63,160 nucleotides of DNA from Lishizhenia tianjinensis (GCA_945902115.1 CAMDLY010000009.1:1-63160); one strand, 5' to 3'. Shown: positions 35,766-45,204, numbered from the stretch's first letter. A program made the numbers and translations. Notes: a model not told the origin generated them from the sequence alone.

Positions 35766-36955
35766 TTTTCAACAGCTTCTATTCCAGGCAGTACTTTTCC
35801 TTCGAAATACTCAAGTAAAGCACCTCCTCCTGTACTCACATAACTTACTTGTGTGGCAAAACCAAATTTTTGAACCGCTGCTGCACTGTCTCCACCGCCG
35901 ATAAGTGTAAAAGCACCGTTGGAAGTAGCTTTAGCTATAGCTTCTGCTACGGCTTTTGTGCCAGAAGAAAACGCATCCATTTCGAACACTCCCATGGGAC
36001 CGTTCCAAAGTACAGTTTTACTTTCTTCAATTACTTTCGCAAAAGATGCTTGCGAAGAAGGGCCGATATCAAGTCCCATCCAACCATCTTGTATAGCTGA
36101 GCTCTCTACGAGTTGCGTATTTGCCGTTGGAGAAAATTCATCTGCTGTAATTGAATCCATAGGAAGATGTATTTGAACACCTCTTTCTTTCGCCCTTTTC
36201 ATGATTTGAATACACGTTTCCAAGCGTTCGTCCTCACACAATGAGTTTCCAATTTTTCCCCCCTGAGCTTTGAAAAAAGTATAAGCCATTCCTCCGCCAA
36301 TAATGATGTGGTCTGCTACATTTAGTAAGTTTTCTACAATCAAAACCTTATCAGAGACTTTCGCTCCCCCTACAATTGCGGTAAAGGGACGTTTGGTGTC
36401 TTGCATAACCTTTTTGGCACTTTCAATTTCAGCAGCCATTAAATAGCCAGCCATCTTATCGTTGGGAAAAAAAGTTGCAATTTGCGTGGTAGATGCATGC
36501 GCTCTATGTGCAGTTCCAAATGCATCATTTACATAACAATCTCCTAATAGGCTGAGTTGTTTGGCAAAATCCATATCTCCTTTTGTTTCTTCTTTGTAAA
36601 AACGAACATTTTCTAACAAAAGAATTTCTCCAGGCTCAAGGCTTGATGCTAGATTTTTAGCGTTTTCTCCTATGCAATCATTCGAAAACTTCACTGGTCT
36701 TCCCATTACTTTTTCTATCCCACTTAAGATGTGTTTTAGTGAACTTTTCTCCTCAGGGCCTTCTTTTGGCCTTCCTAAATGAGACATTAAAATCAAACTT
36801 CCTCCATTTTCTAAAATATGAAGTAAGGTGGGTGCTGCAGCCCGAATTCTTTTGTCGTCCGTGATTTCAAAAGTTTCTTTGTTAAGTGGAACGTTGAAAT
36901 CTACTCGAACCAATACTTTCTTTCCACGAAATGAATACGAGCTAAAATTTATCAT
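35762..36955 (-). CDS. pgk: phosphoglycerate kinase
   Basis: A 397-residue enzyme from ATG 36955, with FSSYSFRGKKVLVRVDFNVPL, LILMSHLGRPK, NDAFGTAHRAHAST, GGAKVSDKV and LIGGGDSAAAV. It transfers phosphate from 1,3-bisphosphoglycerate to ADP. A longer frame opens to 37018, but the perfect box TAGTTTTG at 36975-36968 lies inside that extension and 12 nt before this ATG, so the shorter start is right. Its stop overlaps that of gapA by TTAA. Confidence 0.96.
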   Translation of the reverse strand: MINFSSYSFRGKKVLVRVDFNVPLNKETFEITDDKRIRAAAPTLLHILENGGSLILMSHLGRPKEGPEEKSSLKHILSGIEKVMGRPVKFSNDCIGENAKNLASSLEPGEILLLENVRFYKEETKGDMDFAKQLSLLGDCYVNDAFGTAHRAHASTTQIATFFPNDKMAGYLMAAEIESAKKVMQDTKRPFTAIVGGAKVSDKVLIVENLLNVADHIIIGGGMAYTFFKAQGGKIGNSLCEDERLETCIQIMKRAKERGVQIHLPMDSITADEFSPTANTQLVESSAIQDGWMGLDIGPSSQASFAKVIEESKTVLWNGPMGVFEMDAFSSGTKAVAEAIAKATSNGAFTLIGGGDSAAAVQKFGFATQVSYVSTGGGALLEYFEGKVLPGIEAVEN

Positions 36956-36967
36956 TGATTTTTTTTG

Positions 36968-36975
36968 CAAAACTA
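36968..36975 (-). promoter_or_regulatory. -7 box TAGTTTTG deciding the pgk start
   Basis: An exact TAnnTTTG match on the minus strand, 12 nt before ATG 36955. A longer N-terminal extension would lie upstream of the transcript. Confidence 0.5.
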
Positions 36976-37059
36976 AGCAATAGTGTGATAATTTTAAATT
37001 TTTTATAACCGATACCAACTTCTTAATTAATTTATGCAGTTTTGTACAAACAAATATTT

Positions 37060-39744
37060 ATGAAGAGCTTTCTTATTCTATTGATGGGGACATTATTTTT
37101 TTTATCGGCATGTAAATCTACTGACACCTCAAATCTTTTAGTCCCTAGTGATGAAGTATTTCCGGTCGTTGAGGAAATGGATTTTTCTGAGTATGAAGGA
37201 TTTTCGGATGAATTTATTACTGAGGACGCAACGCCAACGGTACGTGGAATTTATAACCCTTCGAGAACACTGTGGGTGGATTTGGTACATACTAAACTTG
37301 ATGTATCTTTCGATTGGAAAAACTCTCAATTGTTGGGGAAAGCTACCGTAACCATGAAACCACACTTTTATAGCACAGATACTGTTACTCTTGATGCTAA
37401 AGGAATGGACATAAATAATGTAACCTTGAATGGTAAAAAAATAAATTTTACCTATGATGATCAGTTACATCTGCGGATGAGATTGGATAAAGTATATAAG
37501 AAGGATGAAAAATTTACGGTCATTATAGATTATGTTGCGAAGCCAGAAGATAGAGAAACTTCAGGAAGTGCTGCCATTAGCTCTGACAAAGGCTTGTATT
37601 TTATTAATCCAACAGGAGATGATAAGGATAAAACACCTCAGATATGGACACAAGGAGAAACGGAAGCTAATTCCGTTTGGTTTCCTACCATTGATGCTCC
37701 CAACGCCAAAACTTCCCAAGAAATATTCATCACGGTTGAGGAAAAGTATCTAACGCTTTCCAATGGTAAACTAATTTCATCGAAGAAAAATGGAAATGGG
37801 ACAAGAACTGATTATTGGAAGCAAGATCTTCCACACGCACCCTATCTTTTTATGATGTTTGTTGGAGAGTTTAAAGTGGTAAAGGATTTTTACACCCGAC
37901 AAGACGGTACTAAAATGGATGTAAATTATTATGTAGAACCGGCATACGAACAAGATGCACGAGCGATTTTTGGCGAAACCCCTGCCATGATAAAGTTCTT
38001 CTCTGAAAGACTAGGCGTGGAATATCCTTGGGATAAGTACAGCCAAGTAGTGGTGAGAGATTATGTCTCAGGTGCTATGGAAAATACAGGCGCCGTAATT
38101 TTTGGGGATTTCGTATACAAGAATAAACGTGAGTTATTGGATGGCAATGACCAATCTACAATAGCCCATGAATTATTTCACCATTGGTTTGGAGATTTAG
38201 TGACCTGCGAATCTTGGGCTAATTTACCCTTGAATGAATCCTTCGCGAATTATTCTCAGTACCTATGGGACGAATTTAGATATGGTATTGACGAAGCGGA
38301 CTTTCAAGCCGAGCAGGAGGCACAGGGATATTATAATTCTTCGTCATACCAAGGGTATCATAACTTAATTTGGTTCGATCATAATGATAAAGAAGGCATG
38401 TTCGACGGACATTCTTACAATAAAGGTGGGAGAATTTTACACATGCTGAGAAATCACCTTGGTGATGAAGCATTTTTTAAAGGGCTTAATAATTACTTGG
38501 TAACAAATAAATATAAAGCGGCGGAGGTACATAATTTACGCTTAGCTTTTGAAGAAGTGACGGGCCAGGACTTAAATTGGTTTTTTAATCAGTGGTTTTT
38601 AGGAAAAGGGCACCCGGTAATTTTCACCGAGCAAACTATTGATGCAGAAAATAAAACAGTAAGTATTAAAGTAAAGCAACGCCAAAATATAGATGATAAG
38701 TTTCCAATATACTTTATACCTGCAGAGGTAGCTATCTGGGATAATGAGGGCAAGCGAATTGAAAAGGTAGTACTTGATAGTCTTGAGCAGCAATTTACCT
38801 TTACTTACTCAGGAGAATTGAAAAATGTTCTTTTTGACAATCAACAAATGCTGTTAGGAAGATTTTACGAGGAGAAACCTTTGGCGCAATATGTTCATCA
38901 GTTTAAAAACATGAATAGGTGGAAAGCTAAATCTGCAGCGTTTAATCGAATAAAAGGTACGCCACTATTTGCTGATGTTGTCGACTTAGCCCTTTCTGAT
39001 AAATTTTGGAACATTCGAGAATTAGCTCTTACGCACATATTGGAGATCCTGAATCAAGATCCTGAATCTCTCAAATTATCTGCTAAAACCAAAGATCTTA
39101 TTATTTCTATGGCGTCCAGCGATCCAAAACCTACGACCAAATCCAAGGCAATAGAAACAGCAATCTTCTTCGCGGAAAAAGATAAAATGATTCCTCTTTT
39201 GATAAATGCTGCAAAAAACGATTCTTCGTATACCGTTCAAGGTAACACGATAGCATTAATGGCAGAGTTGGCGTCCAGAACTGAAATGTCGGAAGAGCTT
39301 AATGTTGTGCTAGACGAATTAAAAGCGACAGGTGATGTAAGAGTAAAGGTGATGATTTCACAAGCATTGAGTCAATCAGGAGACCCAGTCCATTACGACT
39401 TCATTAAGCAGGTTGCCGAAGAGAAATTATCCTCTGGGGATGCGCTTACGGCGTTTATTTCTTTCGTGGTTTATGTTGCGGGGGTCGAAGAACAGGGAGA
39501 TTATTTTGATTGGATGGAAAGTGTTGTCGCTCTAACTGAACAAAAATCTCTGAATCCCGAGGGACAAATAAAAATATATTTAGCCCGAATAGTACAATAT
39601 GAACAAGGACTAATTGCTAATAAAATAGAGCAACTGAACACACGTTTGGCTGAGGAAGGAGCTTCCATTCAAACATTGGAGTCGTTAAAAGCGCAATATG
39701 AAAATTTGGTAGATCGACTTAATCAGATTCCGACACAAGATTAA
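37060..39744 (+). CDS. lipoprotein M1 family zinc aminopeptidase
   Basis: An 894-residue protein from ATG 37060. It has a lipobox (FLSAC, then KSTD), an N-terminal beta domain, the GAMENTG substrate motif, the zinc site HELFHHWFGDLVTCESWANLPLNE (HExxH...E), a following Tyr-rich region and a long HEAT-like helical C-terminus (about 600-850) with a final coiled coil. It would trim N-terminal residues from peptides in the periplasm or at the outer membrane. The box-like CAGTTTTG at 37037-37044 overlaps the earlier TTG start, so that start is unlikely. It ends with TTAA shared with the convergent SDR gene. Confidence 0.92.
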   Translation: MKSFLILLMGTLFFLSACKSTDTSNLLVPSDEVFPVVEEMDFSEYEGFSDEFITEDATPTVRGIYNPSRTLWVDLVHTKLDVSFDWKNSQLLGKATVTMKPHFYSTDTVTLDAKGMDINNVTLNGKKINFTYDDQLHLRMRLDKVYKKDEKFTVIIDYVAKPEDRETSGSAAISSDKGLYFINPTGDDKDKTPQIWTQGETEANSVWFPTIDAPNAKTSQEIFITVEEKYLTLSNGKLISSKKNGNGTRTDYWKQDLPHAPYLFMMFVGEFKVVKDFYTRQDGTKMDVNYYVEPAYEQDARAIFGETPAMIKFFSERLGVEYPWDKYSQVVVRDYVSGAMENTGAVIFGDFVYKNKRELLDGNDQSTIAHELFHHWFGDLVTCESWANLPLNESFANYSQYLWDEFRYGIDEADFQAEQEAQGYYNSSSYQGYHNLIWFDHNDKEGMFDGHSYNKGGRILHMLRNHLGDEAFFKGLNNYLVTNKYKAAEVHNLRLAFEEVTGQDLNWFFNQWFLGKGHPVIFTEQTIDAENKTVSIKVKQRQNIDDKFPIYFIPAEVAIWDNEGKRIEKVVLDSLEQQFTFTYSGELKNVLFDNQQMLLGRFYEEKPLAQYVHQFKNMNRWKAKSAAFNRIKGTPLFADVVDLALSDKFWNIRELALTHILEILNQDPESLKLSAKTKDLIISMASSDPKPTTKSKAIETAIFFAEKDKMIPLLINAAKNDSSYTVQGNTIALMAELASRTEMSEELNVVLDELKATGDVRVKVMISQALSQSGDPVHYDFIKQVAEEKLSSGDALTAFISFVVYVAGVEEQGDYFDWMESVVALTEQKSLNPEGQIKIYLARIVQYEQGLIANKIEQLNTRLAEEGASIQTLESLKAQYENLVDRLNQIPTQD

Positions 39745-40505
39745 TCTTTTGCCAAATTAGTGGCTGAAGCCTGTGCAGTAGGCATTATAACTAGGTCATT
39801 GATGGTGACATGCGCTGGCCTTGAGCAAACATATAATACGGCATCCGCAATATCATTCGCAATAAGCGGGGTGTACCCTTCGTAAACTGCTTTCGCAGTT
39901 TTCAAATTTCCTTTAAAACGAACAACAGAAAACTCCGTATCTGCGGCGCCAGGGGCAATGTTACTTACCTTTATTCCAAAGGGTAGTAAATCTATTCTCA
40001 TCGCGCGCGAAAGGGCATCAACAGCATGCTTTGTCGCACAATAAACGTTTCCGCCGAGATATACTTCCTTGCCCGCAATGCTAGCGATATTGACGATATG
40101 TGCATGTTTATGTATCTTCAAAAATGGAATTACTGCCTTGCTTACGTAGAGTAGGCCTTTGATATTAGTATCTACCATTCTATCCCAATCATCGGAAATC
40201 CCCTCATCGATTGGACCTCTACCCACTGCTAGACCTGCATTGTTGATCAGTACGTCAATATTAGAGGTGATTTCAGTTGGGATGTCATTTATCGCTTTCT
40301 GAACTTCATTTTCAACACGCACGTCAAAATTAGATATTACGCAATGAATTCCTGGAAATAAACCTTGGAGTTCATTTTTTAATTTTAGCAGGCGATCCCC
40401 ACGTCTTCCCGTGATGATCAGATTTTTTCCCGTTGCGGCAAATTGTCTAGCTATTGCCTCTCCAAATCCTGAAGTCGCGCCCGTTATAAATGCGAATGTA
40501 GCCAT
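39741..40505 (-). CDS. short-chain dehydrogenase/reductase (YdfG-like)
   Basis: A 254-residue NAD(P)-dependent oxidoreductase with a Rossmann TGATSGFGEAIARQFA at the N-terminus, the NNAGLAVG motif, the catalytic Ser/Tyr/Lys in IVNIASIAGK and YCATKHAVDALS, and a C-terminus typical of the YdfG/3-hydroxy-acid dehydrogenase group. Its start lies 22 nt inside the preceding membrane-protein gene, so it is co-translated with it or follows it in one operon. The substrate is not known. Confidence 0.9.
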   Translation of the reverse strand: MATFAFITGATSGFGEAIARQFAATGKNLIITGRRGDRLLKLKNELQGLFPGIHCVISNFDVRVENEVQKAINDIPTEITSNIDVLINNAGLAVGRGPIDEGISDDWDRMVDTNIKGLLYVSKAVIPFLKIHKHAHIVNIASIAGKEVYLGGNVYCATKHAVDALSRAMRIDLLPFGIKVSNIAPGAADTEFSVVRFKGNLKTAKAVYEGYTPLIANDIADAVLYVCSRPAHVTINDLVIMPTAQASATNLAKD

Positions 40506-41818
40506 GTTATTATCCTATTGTTTCGAATGTATAAAGGTACCTTTTTTGAGTCTATGAATAGTAAGGGGATAATAAAAACGAAAGGTAAGCCAGGGATTTT
40601 ATAACGTACTATGGCACCAATTACAGGTGTGCTAACACCAATAATGATGAATAAGCCAACTACGAACAAAAGTGAAGCCACCATAAATTCAAGTTGTTTT
40701 TTGTCGAGTCTATTCCTAGAGTATAGCGCACCAATAATGCAAAAGAGAAGCAATAAATTCTCCATGAATGGCAACAATACAAGAAATGAATTTACATCAG
40801 CAGGAAAAGGCCGCCACATCGTATTTAGTAAACCCAAAGGAGCTGAGGAAAGAACTGAAATATAGGTTTCTTCCATGCGTGGAATTACGATTTTACTTTT
40901 CGCTTGAAAGGCTTCTACCAAGTTGATAAAATCATGCTGCTTTTGGACCAAAACATGCAAGGGATTGAAGTCCGGAAACACGCGAGGAGTTAAGTCTACA
41001 ATGGCAAAAAACACCGCAAAAGAGATACTAAGGCTAATCAACCAATTACTGATAATCTTTTTTATACTCCACCACACCATGATTGGTAAAAACGCTAAAA
41101 GCACATATACTTTCAGGATAAAGAGGAAAAAAAAGCAACATGTCAGTAACAAAATATTTCTCAAGTTACATTGCTTATGCCAAGTCAAGTAGGAACGATA
41201 ACAGAATACCCCTAAAAACCCTATGAGCAATGTTTCTTTTAATATTCCTGAGCTCCAAAAAACAAAAGAGGGAATTAAAAATGCTGCTAAATAAGATTTC
41301 CATTTCGATTTACAAATTAGAAAAAACAACTTGGCTAGTTCGAATGCGCCAATGAAAGCAAAGAAATTGAAGAGTACCGAATGCACATGGTAGCTGCCAA
41401 AACTGATTATTCTTATGACGGCATTTATCCGAATCACTAGTCTGTTGTCATTTATCAACCCGTTTTCATAGGAACGATACCAATTATTCATTTTTGAGAA
41501 ATAGTGAGTATTGAAGTAATCATTCTCAATGCCAATGCCCGAAATCATTTGCAAAAAATCAAGAGGCTCGCTTTTAATAGAATTAAATAATATTGCACTA
41601 TCGTCGAAATAACGAAAAGTATCTGCCTCTGCCCGTGTAGTGTAGTGAAAACTGTAGACTAAAAAAAGGGCAAATCCAATGAAAACTTTTAAGGCAAAGG
41701 CTATTTTTAAGGAAGAAATACTGAATGAAGAACGCTTAAAAAAAGCTATATTTCCAATCCACCAAATCAACAATATGGAAAGTGCAATGCCAGCAATTAA
41801 ATCGATTAGCGGATTCAT
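40484..41818 (-). CDS. polytopic membrane protein of unknown function
   Basis: A 444-residue protein with about 10 to 12 membrane helices (for example IDLIAGIALSILLIWWIG at the N-terminus) and a large loop around residues 55-130. It resembles exopolysaccharide/O-antigen-type polymerase-like integral membrane proteins in topology, but no signature is certain. I start it at ATG 41818, 6 nt after the box TAACTTTG (41832-41825). A TTG three codons earlier lies inside the box. It shares its 3' end (22 nt) with the SDR gene. Confidence 0.65.
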   Translation of the reverse strand: MNPLIDLIAGIALSILLIWWIGNIAFFKRSSFSISSLKIAFALKVFIGFALFLVYSFHYTTRAEADTFRYFDDSAILFNSIKSEPLDFLQMISGIGIENDYFNTHYFSKMNNWYRSYENGLINDNRLVIRINAVIRIISFGSYHVHSVLFNFFAFIGAFELAKLFFLICKSKWKSYLAAFLIPSFVFWSSGILKETLLIGFLGVFCYRSYLTWHKQCNLRNILLLTCCFFFLFILKVYVLLAFLPIMVWWSIKKIISNWLISLSISFAVFFAIVDLTPRVFPDFNPLHVLVQKQHDFINLVEAFQAKSKIVIPRMEETYISVLSSAPLGLLNTMWRPFPADVNSFLVLLPFMENLLLLFCIIGALYSRNRLDKKQLEFMVASLLFVVGLFIIIGVSTPVIGAIVRYKIPGLPFVFIIPLLFIDSKKVPLYIRNNRIITWLHSHL

Positions 41819-41824
41819 CAGGGG

Positions 41825-41832
41825 CAAAGTTA
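41825..41832 (-). promoter_or_regulatory. -7 box TAACTTTG deciding the membrane-protein start
   Basis: An exact TAnnTTTG match 6 nt before ATG 41818. An earlier TTG start would fall inside it. Confidence 0.55.
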
Positions 41833-41862
41833 TACTTTTATTACTTTTTCCTTTTTAAAAAG

Positions 41863-41892
41863 TCATTTCTTCTTGAAATGAGACAACTTGTC
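41863..41892. promoter_or_regulatory. two adjacent dyads upstream of htpG
   Basis: TCATTTC-TTCTT-GAAATGA (41863-41881) is a perfect 7-bp dyad. It is joined to GACAACTTGTC (41882-41892), an 11-bp perfect palindrome with a 1-bp centre. They lie 53 nt before the htpG ATG and could be a heat-shock operator. This does not match the CIRCE consensus. Confidence 0.4.
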
Positions 41893-41944
41893 AGTATTTT
41901 TCTCTTGGCATAACGATTGACTATAGGAAAAATAAAAATATTAT

Positions 41945-43834
41945 ATGAAAACCGGTCAAATTCATGTTCAAACGGAAAACATATTTCCGATTATTAAGAA
42001 ATTTCTCTATTCAGATCACGAGATTTTCTTGAGAGAATTGGTATCCAATGCTGTAGATGCCTCACAAAAGTTAAAAGTATTATCTTCCACCGGAGAATAC
42101 AAAGGAGAATTAGGAGACTTAAAAGTAGAGGTAATTCTCGATGAAAAAAAGAAAACGCTGACGATTCGCGACAATGGTATCGGAATGACAGCTGAAGAAA
42201 TAGACAAGTATATCAATCAAATAGCTTTCAGTGGCGCTGAAGAGTTTGTGCAACAATACAAAGGTAAAGATGGTGCAGACCAGATTATCGGACATTTTGG
42301 TTTAGGTTTTTACTCAGCCTTTATGGTAGCGGAAAAAGTGCAAATTAAAACACTCTCGCGGCATGAAGGAGCACAAGCTGTTCAATGGGAAAGTAACGGG
42401 TCTCCTGAATACACTATTGAAGAGATTAAGAAAGAAACAAGAGGAACAGACATCGTATTGTTTATTTCGAAAGAGTCTAAAGAATTTTCGGAAAAGCAAC
42501 GTGTTCAGGGGGTTCTAAATAAGTATTGCAAATTCTTACCAATCCCTGTATTCTTTGGTACAAAAACCGAGTATATTGACTCTCCAGAAGGAGAAAAAGA
42601 CGATAAAGGAAACCTGAAAAGAGTAGCCGTTGAAGTACCAAATCAAATTAATAATACACAGCCAGCTTGGACGAAAGCTCCTGCCGATTTAAAGATTGAG
42701 GATTACGATGGGTTTTATAGGGAGTTGTACCCAATGACATTCGATAAACCTATGTTCCATATTCACTTAAATGTCGACTATCCTTTTAATCTGACAGGAA
42801 TTCTTTATTTTCCGAAACTAAAGGAAAACATAGAAGTTCAGCGAAATAAAATAAACTTGTATTCTAACCAAGTATTTATCACCGATAGTGTTGGAGAAAT
42901 CGTCCCAGAATTTTTAACACTGTTACATGGTGTTATTGACTCGCCAGATATTCCACTCAATGTTTCCAGATCTTACCTGCAAGCTGACGGTAATGTAAAG
43001 AAAATTTCTGCACATATCACTAAAAAAGTTGCGGATAAACTTGCTGAGATGTTCAAAAAAGACAGAACAGATTTTGAAAGTAAGTGGCCAGACCTACAGG
43101 TCTTTGCGCAATACGGAATTTTATCGGACGAGAAATTTGCGGATAAAGCGAAAAACTTTGCGCTACTTAAAAACACAGAGGGTAAATTTCAGACTGTTGA
43201 GGAATACAAAAATTCAATTAGTGCCCTTCAAACAGATAAGGACGGAAATGTTGTTGTATTGTATTGCAATAATATTGACGAGCATTTCGCACAGATCAAG
43301 AAAGCAAAAGAGAGAGGTTATGACGTAGTTGAGTTGGATGGCCCGCTGGCTTCACATTGGATTGGAAAAATGGAGCAAGAAAACGAGAAATTAAAATTTG
43401 CGAGAATTGACTCGGATTCGATCGATAAGCTTATCAGTAAAGACGACAATGTGCCTTCAAAATTGTCGAAAGAGGATGAAGAAAAGTTGAAGCCGATTTT
43501 TGAATCGTCGGTAAATAAAGAAAAATACACGATTCAGTTTGAAAGCATGCTGGAAACTGACTCCCCCGTGATCATTACGCAGCCAGAATTTATTAGACGA
43601 ATGATGGAGCAACAGCGATTGGGAGGTAATAGTTTTTATGGGGCATTCCCTGAAATGTATAACGTAGTTATCAATGCGAATCATCCTAAAATTCTCCAAC
43701 TATTGGAAAGAGATGAGGAGGTGTCGACGCAGCAGGCGAAATACCTTACCGATTTAGCCTTGTTGTCTAATGGTTTACTAAAAGGCCAAGCGCTTAATGA
43801 GTTTATTGAGAGAAGTGTCGAACAAATTGGATAA
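41945..43834 (+). CDS. htpG: chaperone protein HtpG (bacterial Hsp90)
   Basis: A 629-residue protein of standard length. The N-terminal ATPase domain carries FLRELVSNAVDASQKL, IRDNGIGMT and IGHFGLGFYSAFM. The middle domain has FYRELYPMTFDKP and NLYSNQVFITDSV, and the C-terminal dimerisation domain follows. It folds and remodels client proteins in the cytoplasm with ATP. The gene starts 53 nt after two palindromes that may regulate it, and a hairpin separates it from the downstream DnaJ-domain gene. Confidence 0.97.
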   Translation: MKTGQIHVQTENIFPIIKKFLYSDHEIFLRELVSNAVDASQKLKVLSSTGEYKGELGDLKVEVILDEKKKTLTIRDNGIGMTAEEIDKYINQIAFSGAEEFVQQYKGKDGADQIIGHFGLGFYSAFMVAEKVQIKTLSRHEGAQAVQWESNGSPEYTIEEIKKETRGTDIVLFISKESKEFSEKQRVQGVLNKYCKFLPIPVFFGTKTEYIDSPEGEKDDKGNLKRVAVEVPNQINNTQPAWTKAPADLKIEDYDGFYRELYPMTFDKPMFHIHLNVDYPFNLTGILYFPKLKENIEVQRNKINLYSNQVFITDSVGEIVPEFLTLLHGVIDSPDIPLNVSRSYLQADGNVKKISAHITKKVADKLAEMFKKDRTDFESKWPDLQVFAQYGILSDEKFADKAKNFALLKNTEGKFQTVEEYKNSISALQTDKDGNVVVLYCNNIDEHFAQIKKAKERGYDVVELDGPLASHWIGKMEQENEKLKFARIDSDSIDKLISKDDNVPSKLSKEDEEKLKPIFESSVNKEKYTIQFESMLETDSPVIITQPEFIRRMMEQQRLGGNSFYGAFPEMYNVVINANHPKILQLLERDEEVSTQQAKYLTDLALLSNGLLKGQALNEFIERSVEQIG

Positions 43835-43838
43835 TTAT

Positions 43839-43869
43839 TAATTTTGTAACGGGGGATTAAAAGTCCCCC
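43839..43869 (+). promoter_or_regulatory. -7 box followed by a 5' hairpin before the DnaJ-like gene
   Basis: TAATTTTG (43839-43846) matches TAnnTTTG exactly. Four nucleotides later begins GGGGGA-TTAAAAG-TCCCCC (43851-43869), a 6-bp stem. A transcript starting there would carry a hairpin at its 5' end. It could alternatively be an htpG terminator, but the T-tract after it is weak. Confidence 0.4.
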
Positions 43870-43886
43870 TGTTAATTTCAGGCGGT

Positions 43887-44654
43887 TTGTTTAAATGGAT
43901 TTTAGGCGTTGGAGCCTTTTTACTTACTAGAAAATTTCTTTTTGGAATTGTAGGTTTCATTATCGGTTCGTTTATAGATAATAGCCTTGCCAGTAATTCT
44001 GGAGGTAGAGGATATAAAGGGGGAAGTGGCGTAGGCAATGACCCGTTCGATTATTACAGACGACAATCTTCTAAATTTGACTTTCAGACCATGTTAATGG
44101 CTCTTTCCGCAGCGGTAATGAAAGCCGATGGAAAGGTCTTGAAAATTGAATTGAATTATGTGAAGCAGTTTTTTAGTGCCCAATTTGGCAATCATTTTCG
44201 CTCAGAACACCTACAGATATTAAAAGACTTCTTAGCGGCAGATTCGATCCCCCTTCAAGAGATTTGTACCGATATAAAAAACAGACTCCCTTATGAGCCA
44301 AGGGCTCAGTTAATACAATACCTCTTTCATGTGGCTAAGTCAGATGGGGATGTGGCAACGAGCGAAGTAAATACTATAAATAGAATTTCCAATATGTTGG
44401 GTGTTTCGGCAACGGATTTTGAGAGTACCAAGAATATGTTTTACCGAAATGTGGATTCAGACTATAAAATACTTGGCGTTGAATCTTCAGCTTCAGATGA
44501 TGAGGTTAAAAAGGCATATAGGAAAATGGCAATTACCTTTCATCCCGATAAAGTTGCACAACTAGGGGAGGAACATCAAAAAGCAGCAAAGGAGAAGTTT
44601 CAGCAGATCCAAGACGCGTATGAAGCGCTTAAAAAAAGAAGGGGATTCAAGTAA
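43887..44654 (+). CDS. membrane-anchored TerB-DnaJ co-chaperone (DjlA-like)
   Basis: A 255-residue protein. An N-terminal hydrophobic region with Gly-rich helices (FKWILGVGAFLLTRKFLFGIVGF) is a probable membrane anchor. A TerB-like helical domain (about 65-180, AAVMKADGKVLKIE and VAKSDGDVATSEV) and a C-terminal J domain (about 190-253, with FHPDK) follow. It would stimulate DnaK at the membrane. The start is TTG 43887. It follows htpG by 52 nt, and two chaperone-related genes in a row suggest common control. Confidence 0.82.
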   Translation: MFKWILGVGAFLLTRKFLFGIVGFIIGSFIDNSLASNSGGRGYKGGSGVGNDPFDYYRRQSSKFDFQTMLMALSAAVMKADGKVLKIELNYVKQFFSAQFGNHFRSEHLQILKDFLAADSIPLQEICTDIKNRLPYEPRAQLIQYLFHVAKSDGDVATSEVNTINRISNMLGVSATDFESTKNMFYRNVDSDYKILGVESSASDDEVKKAYRKMAITFHPDKVAQLGEEHQKAAKEKFQQIQDAYEALKKRRGFK

Positions 44655-44670
44655 TTTCTTTCCTATTTAG

Positions 44671-44702
44671 TTTTGTTACAATAAATAAGTTTCTTACTTT
44701 TG
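44671..44702 (+). promoter_or_regulatory. Bacteroidota-type promoter of tRNA-Ser
   Basis: TTTTG (44671-44675) as -33 element, then 19 nt, then TACTTTTG (44695-44702) as -7 box, with the tRNA starting 20 nt later. It matches the TTTG-N19-TAnnTTTG consensus closely. Confidence 0.65.
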
Positions 44703-44722
44703 CCGTCCGATCAATGATTATA

Positions 44723-44793
<71 letters not shown>

Positions 44794-44809
<16 letters not shown>

Positions 44810-44980
44810 CAACGAAGTGGAGGAGAAAGGATGAGAACCAAAGGGTTCGACCTGAGCGAAGCGAAAGCACCGTAGGTAATCCCGCTCCCACCGCAACGAA
44901 GTGGAGGAGAAAGGATGAGAACCAAAGGGTTCGACCTGAGCGAAGCGAAAGCACCGAAGGTAATCCCGCTCCCACCGCAA
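44794..44980 (+). repeat. 84-bp tandem repeat copying the tRNA-Ser 3' end
   Basis: Units begin at 44794, 44878 and 44962 (exact period 84, the third being partial). Each unit starts with the last 18 nt of tRNA-Ser (AATCCCGCTCCCACCGCA). The two full units differ at one visible base (CCGTAGGT versus CCGAAGGT). The body contains a small dyad GAACC-AAAG-GGTTC. It codes for nothing: a minus-strand open frame here is an artefact of tRNA antisense. Confidence 0.9.
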
Positions 44981-45100
44981 AAAAAAGTTGGAGCAGCTAA
45001 AAAAGAGCAGCATTGAGCTATTACAATCTCTGCCTCTGAAAATAAAGAAGCAATCTAGTCAGAAACGTCTGGCTTTGATAAGAATACAAGATGAATCCTT

Positions 45101-45175
45101 CGGGGCGTAGCGTAGTCCGGTCATCGCGCCTGGTTTGGGACCAGGAGGTCGCAGGTTCGAATCCTGCCGCCCCGA
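45101..45175 (+). tRNA. tRNA-Pro(TGG)
   Basis: A 75-nt cloverleaf. The acceptor CGGGGCG pairs with CGCCCCG. The anticodon stem CCTGG/CCAGG has loop TTTGGGA, giving anticodon TGG, and the T-arm GCAGGTTCGAATCCTGC is typical. The discriminator is A. Confidence 0.95.
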
Positions 45176-45176
45176 C

Positions 45177-45204
45177 AAGGGGATGAGCAATCATCCCCTT
45201 TTTT
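45177..45204 (+). terminator. strong rho-independent terminator after tRNA-Pro
   Basis: AAGGGGATGA-GCAA-TCATCCCCTT is a perfect 10-bp stem with a 4-nt loop, followed by a run of T. It separates tRNA-Pro from tRNA-Arg. Confidence 0.9.

Noticed and set aside
36956-37018. N-terminal extension of pgk
   Set aside because: The extension lies upstream of or across the promoter box TAGTTTTG and has no homology to PGK.
41945-44654. htpG hairpin at 43851 as a strong terminator
   Set aside because: The stem is short and there is no clear T-run after it. The box just upstream suggests a promoter instead.
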